64,000 nucleotides of DNA from Desulfuromonadales bacterium (lineage in GTDB: Bacteria > Desulfobacterota > Desulfuromonadia > Geobacterales > Pseudopelobacteraceae). How positions within the stretch are numbered: the stretch's first letter is position 1; every line of letters starts with the position of its first letter. The DNA is taken from the NCBI GenBank assembly GCA_013377095.1, contig JACAAY010000012.1, positions 1-64,000 of the forward strand, written 5' to 3'. Below are positions 8,627 through 15,465 of this stretch, piece after piece. The notes under the pieces are model-generated. The model had not been told where the DNA came from. It saw only the letters and a program-made list of their open reading frames with translations, and did not search any database. The position numbers were made by a program, and so were the translations under genes.

Positions 8627-10189
8627 ATGATACGAAGCATCCTGAAATCACTTCTGAAACCCGATGCATATCCGGAGCTGACCACAAAGGTTGACTTGGT
8701 GCAAACACACGCTTCGTGGATATTTCTTACCGACAGCCATGCATATAAAATAAAAAAACCTGTTGATTTCGGTTTCCTCAACTTTACCACAATAGATCGA
8801 CGCCGTTTTTACTGCAATGAAGAGGTTAAATACAACAACCGCCTCTGTCCTAAAGGCATCTATGAAGGAGTCGTGGAATTGCGCCAGACTGCGGGCGGAG
8901 CCAGCTTTCTGGGGGATGGCCAGATCCTTGACTACGCTGTCAAGATGAAACGCCTGCCTGCGGAGCGAATGCTTGACCGGCTTATTGTTAATAACAATGT
9001 ATCGGTGTCAGAGATCCGGGATGTTGCTCGTGTAATTGCCAAATTTCACCTATCCACTCCAACCTCTCCCTCAGTTTCAGAATTTGGTCGTCTTGACCGC
9101 ATCCTTTTCAATTGGAATGAAAATTTCGAACAGACCAATACTTTTGAAAACACGAGTCTTCCTGGATCGGAGCGGGAGTATATTAAGATCTGGGTATCCT
9201 TATTCGCTGAACAGAATGCTGAGATTTTTGAAAGGAGAATCAAAAACGGCTTCATCCGCGAGTGTGATGGTGATATCCACCTGGAAAACATCTGTCTGGT
9301 TGACGGTATTCCCTATATTTTTGACTGTATCGAGTTCAACGAGCGTTTCCGCTGCTGCGATACAGCTGCAGATATTGCCTTCCTGCTCATGGATCTGGAT
9401 TTTCATTGTCGGCGTGACTTATCCGGGGAGGCATTAGCAGCCTACCACGACACAACGGGTGACGATGAAATGCTTGTGTTACTTGATTTCTATAAAATCT
9501 ACCGTGCCTTTGTGCGGGGCAAAATAGAAAGCTTTCACTCCAATGACATGGGAATCGATCAGCAAGGACGTATTGCCGCCACCCAAAAAGCGATTAGATA
9601 CTTCAGACTGGCCAGAGGATATATCGAGCGCAGGAAACTTCAGCCAACCCTGTTTATCACCTGCGGATTGATGGGCTGCGGCAAAAGCACACTTGCCGGA
9701 CAGTTATCCTTTGAGCTGGGAATCGCCTGCTACAATTCAGATATTGTTCGAAAACAGTTGGCCGGTATTTCACCCTTAACTTCCTCTCCTGCTGCCTTTG
9801 GTGAAGGGCTCTACACCGAACAGTTCACAACGGACACCTATACTGAACTTTTGAGGTTAGCTGAGATGGAAATCGAGGTACAAGGTTCCGTTATCATTGA
9901 CGCATGTTGTATCAAAAAACAAGACCGCCTGAAATTTGCCACTCTGGCAGCACGATACGCAGCACAATTTGTCATTTTGCACGTCTCATGCAGTGAAGCG
10001 ATTAACCGGAGAAGGCTCAGCGCTCGCTTGGCATCCGACAGAACGGTATCTGACGGCAGAACAGAGCTTCTTAATATCCAGCGACTAGAGTTCGAGCAGC
10101 CAGAAACGGAGGAAGGACTTGTCATATCCATTCGCACCGTTTCCTCTCCATCAGCGCTGACCAGCATAATATACGAGAGGCTTTGCTGA
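8627..10189 (+). CDS. APH-like kinase domain fused to a P-loop (zeta-toxin/AAA-like) kinase domain
   Basis: A two-domain protein of 520 residues. Residues 1-330 resemble the aminoglycoside-phosphotransferase/choline-kinase fold, with the catalytic-loop motif CDGDIHLENICL and the metal motif IFDCIEFN. The C-terminal part has a Walker A motif GLMGCGKSTLAGQL near residue 345 and resembles small-molecule kinases and the zeta-toxin class. This fusion (COG2187 plus COG0645 type) is widespread and of unknown substrate. Antibiotic resistance should not be inferred. The start ATG follows GAGGA by 7 bases. It is the first gene of the plus-strand block; the next gene starts one base after its stop, so the two are probably co-transcribed. 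Confidence 0.8.
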   Translation: MIRSILKSLLKPDAYPELTTKVDLVQTHASWIFLTDSHAYKIKKPVDFGFLNFTTIDRRRFYCNEEVKYNNRLCPKGIYEGVVELRQTAGGASFLGDGQILDYAVKMKRLPAERMLDRLIVNNNVSVSEIRDVARVIAKFHLSTPTSPSVSEFGRLDRILFNWNENFEQTNTFENTSLPGSEREYIKIWVSLFAEQNAEIFERRIKNGFIRECDGDIHLENICLVDGIPYIFDCIEFNERFRCCDTAADIAFLLMDLDFHCRRDLSGEALAAYHDTTGDDEMLVLLDFYKIYRAFVRGKIESFHSNDMGIDQQGRIAATQKAIRYFRLARGYIERRKLQPTLFITCGLMGCGKSTLAGQLSFELGIACYNSDIVRKQLAGISPLTSSPAAFGEGLYTEQFTTDTYTELLRLAEMEIEVQGSVIIDACCIKKQDRLKFATLAARYAAQFVILHVSCSEAINRRRLSARLASDRTVSDGRTELLNIQRLEFEQPETEEGLVISIRTVSSPSALTSIIYERLC

Positions 10190-10190
10190 A

Positions 10191-10448
10191 GTGTTAAAAC
10201 GACTCCATCTCAAACTACTGAATCGTCTGCAACTTCGAGAGTCCTGGGTTATTTTCTTTATCTTGGGCATTATCCTGATAAACTTTCCATTTCTCCACAT
10301 CTTCAACAAGTCAGACATTATCGTTGGTTTCCCACTCTTGTTCATCTATCTTTTTGCCGGCTGGATAATCTCAATTTTTATCATCTATCTGTTCACCCTT
10401 GCCATCGGCAAGAATGAAGTAAAGCATACGGAGAGACGCCAGCCGTGA
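10191..10448 (+). CDS. Small two-helix membrane protein, candidate accessory subunit of the SLC5-like protein
   Basis: An 85-residue protein with two hydrophobic segments (about residues 19-36 and 44-71) and a charged C-terminus. It starts with GTG preceded by GAGAGG at a 10-base distance. Its stop overlaps the GTG start of the next gene (GTGA), which implies translational coupling to the SLC5-STAC-SpoIIE protein. Small two-helix proteins coupled to sodium/solute symporters are known (for example the DUF4212 and YhdT classes), and this would fit by position and topology. I cannot assign it to a named family by sequence. Confidence 0.7.
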   Translation: MLKRLHLKLLNRLQLRESWVIFFILGIILINFPFLHIFNKSDIIVGFPLLFIYLFAGWIISIFIIYLFTLAIGKNEVKHTERRQP

Positions 10449-13400
10449 ACAACGGCCTCGCCCAGACAGCACTCATAACGATACTCTATACTCTGTTGAT
10501 CTTTCTGATCGCCTGGTATGCCCATTATCGTAAAGAAGCAGGACGGAGTGTCGTCGACAATCCATATATCTATACCCTCTCAATTGCCGTTTTCTGCACA
10601 TCTTGGACATTTTACGGCAGTGTTGGTAAAGCTGCCACCACCGGTATTGATTTCCTTCTGATCTATCTAGGTCCTTCTCTTACTGCATTTTCATGGTTTT
10701 TTCTGCTGCGTCGCATTATCAGGATCAGCAAGGAAAACAATATCACCTCCATTGCAGATTTCATAAGTCTGCGTTATGGAAAGTCGCTCTGGTTAGGCGC
10801 CTTGGTGACGGTATTCGCAGTCCTGGGTATTACGCCCTACATCGCACTGCAGATAAAAGCCGTTTCCACTAGTTTTTATCTCGTAAGTGGTTTCTCGGCC
10901 GACTCCATCACCCTATACAACGGCGCTTACAAAGTTTCTGTTCCCAGTGGACTTTTGCTAACCCTGATCCTGTCGATATTTGGAGTAATTTTTGGTGCAC
11001 GCAGACTGGCCTCATCCGAACGTCATGAGGGACTGATTGCAGCGGTTGCCTTTGAATCCCTGGTGAAAATGATCAGTCTTTTAGGTGTTGGAATTTTCGT
11101 CACCTACTTTTTGTACGACGGTTTTAGCGACCTTTTCTTTCATTTTCGAGAAATCCGTCCAGATGATTTCAGCCGTCTGACCACCATAAATCCAGCAAGC
11201 ACCTCAGACGACGTTATTCCTCCATTCACCATGATGTTCATGTCCATGGGCGCCATTATGCTGCTTCCTCGCCAATTTCACGTCATGGTGATCGAAAACG
11301 CAAATGAGCATCATGTCAATAAAGCCATGTGGCTCTTCCCCTTGTATCTCATTATGATCAATATCTTTGTCTTGCCGATTGCAATTGGCGGGATCCTGGT
11401 AACTGGTAGCGCCGCGAATTCAGACTTTTTCGTCCTGAATATCCCACTGATTACCGGCCACAGAGCCATAGCCATGCTGGCTTATCTGGGAGGACTTTCT
11501 GCAGCTGCGGGAATGGTCATGGTTGAATCAGTCACCATATCAACCATGTTACTGAATTATGTATTCATGCCAATCATCGTCCGATTCACCCCGCAGACAT
11601 GGTTTCCCAATCTACTCATAAACCTAAAGCGTCTCGGAATTTTTCTGATTATCTTTCTCGGCTACCTCTACTACCTGATTGCGGGTGAGGCATTTACATT
11701 GGCCAATCTCGGAATGTTTTCCTTCTCGGCTGTTATCCAGTTCATGCCAGCCATGCTGGGAGGACTCTACTGGAGGCGTGGCAACCGTATCGGCGCCATT
11801 ATCGGCATTTTATTAGGTTTGCTTACCTGGCTCTACACCCTATTTCTGCCATCCTTCACCAAATTTGGTTGGATCCATACCATTATCCTAGATAACGGCC
11901 CTTTTAATATCTCCCTGCTTAAACCAACTGCCCTCTTTGGTCTCACGGGTATGGATCCTTGGACCCATTCACTGTACTGGAGCATGTTTTTCAATGTGGG
12001 CAGCTATGTCATTTGCTCAATTGTCCTCAGCCAAGATGAACGAGAGCGAGACCAGATCAAGAAGTTTTTTGGAACATTCGAACTTGAACGCCGCAAGCGT
12101 CACCAGGTCGAGACTAGACGCCTTTCAAAACCGGTAACTATCACCCAGTTTGTTTCCTTACTGGCTAAATTTATCGGGAATCAGGAAGCACAACAGGCCA
12201 TTACCGAGTATAGGAGTGATCGTGATATTGATGACAAAGGAAACGTTTCCGAATCGGAACTTCCAAACCTGAAACGTTTTACCGAGAAAACACTCGCCGG
12301 ATCAGTCGGTGCAGCTGCTGCTGGAGCTATAGTAGATAGCTTTCTTTCAGATATGGGTTCACGCATGGAGGTAGTCTATGACATCTTTAGCACGGTAAGA
12401 ACCTCGCTTGACCAAAGCCGAGAAGCATTGTTTGTCCGACTCAAGGCATCTGAGATCATAAATCGCACCCTGGATATTCAGATTATAATGGATGACCTTC
12501 TTGATCTTCTTATAAAAGAATTCCAGCTGGATCTGGCCATGATTTCTCTTCGGGACTCAAAGGGCAAACTAAAGATATACAGTTTCAGAAACAGAACACA
12601 CCATCAAATGCCCAACCTTCTATGGTGTAACGAATGCATATCTTTTTGCGAATTCGTGTTAACAACCGGTGAAACATTAGTAATTAATGACACGTTAGAC
12701 ACGACCCAAGGTGATACACTTACTCAAACCATCGCAGCAGGCGCTGTTTCATGTGCCTACATTCCCATAAGGCGTGAAGGAGAGACTTCACTTGGAATTA
12801 TTACAGTTTTTTCAAACTCTATTCCCGGACTTTTTACTCATGAGTTCACCGGGCTTCTTGAAAGTCTTGCCGGCCAATTAGCGCAAGCGGTCACCATCTC
12901 GCGTGAAATCGAGGCCAAAGAGCAGGAACGTACCCAGAAAGAGCAGGCTTTTTTACAGAATGCCCGTATCAAACGTGATATGGAAATAGCACAGCAAATC
13001 CAGATTTCACTTCTCCCGAGCGAACCTCCAGAGTTATTTGGTATTGAGATTGGTGGACGTTGTGTTTCAGCTGCCCATGTGGGCGGGGACTACTACGATT
13101 ATTTTTTACGAGATGATCACACCATAGATCTCTTAATTGCAGATGTCTCCGGGCATAGTGTTGGCGCTGCTCTTATCATGGCGGAAGTCCGAACTCTCCT
13201 CAGACCGCAGATCAATTCTGCTCACAGTGCTTGCGCAATACTAAAAGCCCTCAACAGTCAACTTTATGATGACCTTACCCGAGCTGAACTGTTCATCACC
13301 ATGTTTTACGCAAAATACAATTCAGCCACCGGGCGTCTGTCATATGCAAATGCTGGGCACAATCACCCACTTGTCTGCCGTGATGGGGAAAACAGTTGTA

Positions 13401-13696
13401 TTGAACTCGACGCTGAAGGGCTTATAATAGGCGTTAAACCATCAGTACTTTTTGAAGAGCGAAGTATAGTTCTTGTCAAGGGTGACGTGTTGCTTTTCTA
13501 CACTGATGGCCTGATCGAGGCAACTGACCCTGACGGCGAATTATTTGGTATTCCAAGAGTTAGCAGTCATCTCCAAGCAACACGTCATCTGCCAGCAAAT
13601 GATATTATTGACTCGTTCTATACAACTATTACAGAGTATACTGGTCTTGACGCTTTTCAGGATGACATATCATTGGTGGTACTCAAGATTCTCTGA
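10445..13696 (+). CDS. SLC5/sodium-solute-symporter-like sensor fused to STAC, GAF and SpoIIE (PP2C) phosphatase
   Basis: A 1083-residue membrane-bound signalling protein. Residues 1-545 form a sodium:solute symporter-like region with 12-13 hydrophobic helices, similar to the N-terminus of CbrA-type kinases. Residues about 560-650 look like the STAC linker (FVSLLAKFIGNQEAQQAI, then EKTLAGSVGAAAA). A GAF-like domain follows (about 690-830). The C-terminus is a SpoIIE/PP2C Ser/Thr phosphatase with metal ligands in VGGDYYDYF (Asp882), IADVSGHSVGAAL (Asp900), FYTDGLIEATD and DDISLVVL. SLC5-STAC units are best known fused to histidine kinases, so here the output is a phosphatase. Two genes downstream encode a STAS antagonist and a HATPase kinase, the usual partners of such a phosphatase. 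The GTG start overlaps the previous stop. Confidence 0.88.
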   Translation: MNNGLAQTALITILYTLLIFLIAWYAHYRKEAGRSVVDNPYIYTLSIAVFCTSWTFYGSVGKAATTGIDFLLIYLGPSLTAFSWFFLLRRIIRISKENNITSIADFISLRYGKSLWLGALVTVFAVLGITPYIALQIKAVSTSFYLVSGFSADSITLYNGAYKVSVPSGLLLTLILSIFGVIFGARRLASSERHEGLIAAVAFESLVKMISLLGVGIFVTYFLYDGFSDLFFHFREIRPDDFSRLTTINPASTSDDVIPPFTMMFMSMGAIMLLPRQFHVMVIENANEHHVNKAMWLFPLYLIMINIFVLPIAIGGILVTGSAANSDFFVLNIPLITGHRAIAMLAYLGGLSAAAGMVMVESVTISTMLLNYVFMPIIVRFTPQTWFPNLLINLKRLGIFLIIFLGYLYYLIAGEAFTLANLGMFSFSAVIQFMPAMLGGLYWRRGNRIGAIIGILLGLLTWLYTLFLPSFTKFGWIHTIILDNGPFNISLLKPTALFGLTGMDPWTHSLYWSMFFNVGSYVICSIVLSQDERERDQIKKFFGTFELERRKRHQVETRRLSKPVTITQFVSLLAKFIGNQEAQQAITEYRSDRDIDDKGNVSESELPNLKRFTEKTLAGSVGAAAAGAIVDSFLSDMGSRMEVVYDIFSTVRTSLDQSREALFVRLKASEIINRTLDIQIIMDDLLDLLIKEFQLDLAMISLRDSKGKLKIYSFRNRTHHQMPNLLWCNECISFCEFVLTTGETLVINDTLDTTQGDTLTQTIAAGAVSCAYIPIRREGETSLGIITVFSNSIPGLFTHEFTGLLESLAGQLAQAVTISREIEAKEQERTQKEQAFLQNARIKRDMEIAQQIQISLLPSEPPELFGIEIGGRCVSAAHVGGDYYDYFLRDDHTIDLLIADVSGHSVGAALIMAEVRTLLRPQINSAHSACAILKALNSQLYDDLTRAELFITMFYAKYNSATGRLSYANAGHNHPLVCRDGENSCIELDAEGLIIGVKPSVLFEERSIVLVKGDVLLFYTDGLIEATDPDGELFGIPRVSSHLQATRHLPANDIIDSFYTTITEYTGLDAFQDDISLVVLKIL

Positions 13697-13778
13697 CAAT
13701 GACGTTTTGCATTAGAAGATCTATGTGAATAAAATATCAAACATTCAATGTGTTGAACTCATCATGTTAGGAGAAACT

Positions 13779-14114
13779 ATGAACCTTAAAACAGAAACAA
13801 TCAATAACAGGCAGGTCGTTTTTGTACAGGAAGAGCGCTTGGATGCACACAATTCTGAGGATTTGAAAGCTGAAATGAATCGGCTTTTTGCTGCAGGATC
13901 AAAGGAATTGATTGTAGACCTTAAAGACGTTCGCTTTATTGACAGTTCTGGATTAGGAGTGCTTGTGTCAGGCTTTAAAAATGCCTCTACCCGTCAGGGT
14001 TCTCTTAAACTTTCCGGACTACAGACCCAGGTCAGATCAATGTTTGAACTAACTCGTCTTCACCGGGTCTTTGATATATTTCAAACCACAGATGAAGCGC
14101 TCGAAAGTTATTAA
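13779..14114 (+). CDS. STAS-domain anti-sigma factor antagonist
   Basis: A cytoplasmic STAS protein of 111 residues, of the SpoIIAA/RsbV type. The signature FIDSSGLGVLVSG is complete, with the phosphorylatable serine at position 56 or 57. In the established scheme the unphosphorylated form binds the HATPase kinase and releases that kinase's target; the SpoIIE phosphatase reactivates it. I place the start at 13779 because TTAGGAG lies 6-11 bases upstream; a reading from 13725 would add 18 residues without a ribosome-binding site. It lies 82 bases after the SLC5-SpoIIE gene and directly before the HATPase gene. Confidence 0.93.
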   Translation: MNLKTETINNRQVVFVQEERLDAHNSEDLKAEMNRLFAAGSKELIVDLKDVRFIDSSGLGVLVSGFKNASTRQGSLKLSGLQTQVRSMFELTRLHRVFDIFQTTDEALESY

Positions 14115-14141
14115 TTGTCAAAATGCTTACGTGGGAAATCC

Positions 14142-14570
14142 ATGAGAAATGAAATAGATATACAGATCAGGGTCCCCAATCAGACGAGATATCTCAGCTT
14201 GATCGGTAACATCGGTGAAAATATGGCTCGTGAGATATGCGGGCCACCCTGTGACAGGGAATGCCTTGCACGCAACCTCAATGTTGTACTGACAGAGGCT
14301 ATGGCAAATGCCATACGGCATGCGAATTCAGCAGACCCTGACAAAGAAATACAAATATGCATTCATGTCACCAATGATGTTCTCAGCATATTCGTCTACG
14401 ACAACGGAGAGGGATTTGATCTGAACTCAGTTCCCTGTCCATCCTTTGATTCGGACTGCTTAAATGAGTCCGGACGTGGGATATTTATCATCAGAGCGTT
14501 AATGGATTCGGTTGTGTACAGAAAAGCAAATGGAGGAAATGTGTTGGAGATGAAAAAAACATTGAAGTAA
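14142..14570 (+). CDS. HATPase_c anti-sigma factor-type serine kinase (RsbW/SpoIIAB-like)
   Basis: A small GHKL ATPase of about 142 residues. The N box is NVVLTEAMANAIRHAN, the G1 box is DNGEGFD and the G2 box is SGRGIFIIRALMD. In partner switching such proteins phosphorylate the STAS antagonist and otherwise bind a sigma factor or another target. No sigma factor gene is adjacent, so the target is unknown. The start is chosen at the ATG at 14142, after GTGGGAAAT; a TTG at 14115, directly after the previous stop, would add nine residues. It ends the plus-strand block and is followed by a strong hairpin. Confidence 0.88.
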   Translation: MRNEIDIQIRVPNQTRYLSLIGNIGENMAREICGPPCDRECLARNLNVVLTEAMANAIRHANSADPDKEIQICIHVTNDVLSIFVYDNGEGFDLNSVPCPSFDSDCLNESGRGIFIIRALMDSVVYRKANGGNVLEMKKTLK

Positions 14571-14629
14571 AATGGAGCAACCAGGAAGAGTCATTGCCTG
14601 CAAATTGCAGCACACATTAAGGGTTGGAA

Positions 14630-14670
14630 ACAAACAACCTCCGAGGTTTTGCTCCACGGAGGTTGTTTGT
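14630..14670. terminator. Strong inverted repeat between convergent genes, probable bidirectional terminator
   Basis: A perfect 14-base-pair stem (14630-14643 with 14657-14670, core ACCTCCG / CGGAGGT) encloses a 13-base loop. It sits between the plus-strand HATPase gene and the minus-strand lipoprotein gene. T runs after the stem are short on both strands, so efficiency is uncertain. The remaining 120 bases to 14789 are AT-rich and show nothing else. Confidence 0.65.
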
Positions 14671-14789
14671 AATTAATAGTATCAATAACTATTTTTGTTC
14701 AATTTTAGTCTAGTTACCAACTATGTTTACAATATTAAAATGTTAAATAGTATTTAAAGAAAACTTCTACCAATAACAGATAAAGAATA

Positions 14790-15389
14790 TCACGGCGCGC
14801 GTAAGCTTACTTCAACACCAACTGACCAGGGAACCAATATCTGTTTGCCGGTATTTGCCTCTACACAGAAAAACAAAAGGTTTGCAATATAATTGTACTG
14901 AACGTTTGTAAGTTTTGATGCAGTAAAAGCATTCAAGAGAACCGCTCCGTCACTAAGTCCTAAAATTGGAATTCCGTCAATTTTCAATGTGCCTGGACCA
15001 GGGATTACCCCACCAACCCCTTGAGTAATATTGGTATATGCTGGATTAGGTATAACCGGTGATAGTGCATTTGAGGAATTATCTGTATTGGAGGAAGGTA
15101 GCGGCGTCAAGCTCATTGAGATTCGACTAATACTAACCGGTGAGGTAGGTACAGTGTTATTGGTACTTGTTGCAACAGAAGTCAAGGTAACGCTTATTGG
15201 ACTCGCCGTAAATACACTACTACCAGTAGATGTAGTACTAATATTCGCAAAAACACTTCCAGCTGACCCAGTTGTTATTCCGGCGGTCACAGCTACCGTA
15301 TTACCAATGGCTGTTGTCCCACCACTTCCACAACCAGCTATAAACAGAGCCAAACCAAGAGTAAGAATCCCCTTTAAAAACCAATTCAT
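14790..15389 (-). CDS. Uncharacterised Ser/Thr-rich lipoprotein at the end of the pil operon
   Basis: A 199-residue protein that I do not recognise. It has a lipoprotein signal (lipobox FIAGC, Cys20). A long low-complexity region rich in Thr, Ser, Val and Gly follows (about residues 24-105), then a proline-rich stretch and a more ordered C-terminus (residues 130-199) with one Cys in LLFFCVEANTGK. GGAGG lies 6 bases before its ATG. It begins 76 bases after the pilQ stop on the same strand, with no terminator seen between, so it is probably transcribed with pilM-Q. An outer-membrane or pilus-associated role is inferred from position and signal only. A function as a pilotin cannot be claimed. 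Confidence 0.7.
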   Translation of the reverse strand: MNWFLKGILTLGLALFIAGCGSGGTTAIGNTVAVTAGITTGSAGSVFANISTTSTGSSVFTASPISVTLTSVATSTNNTVPTSPVSISRISMSLTPLPSSNTDNSSNALSPVIPNPAYTNITQGVGGVIPGPGTLKIDGIPILGLSDGAVLLNAFTASKLTNVQYNYIANLLFFCVEANTGKQILVPWSVGVEVSLRAP

Positions 15390-15465
15390 ATAAACCTCCG
15401 CAGAAAAGTTTCCTCCAGACAGACCAGAGGCAATATATTATTAGCTTACAATAGCTGACGTATTA

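Noticed and set aside
8627-10189. Annotation as an aminoglycoside resistance gene.
   Set aside because: The APH fold is shared by many kinases; the fused P-loop domain and housekeeping context do not support resistance.
13725-13778. 18-residue N-terminal extension of the STAS protein.
   Set aside because: No ribosome-binding site at 13725, while TTAGGAG sits correctly before 13779 and the shorter form fits the family length.
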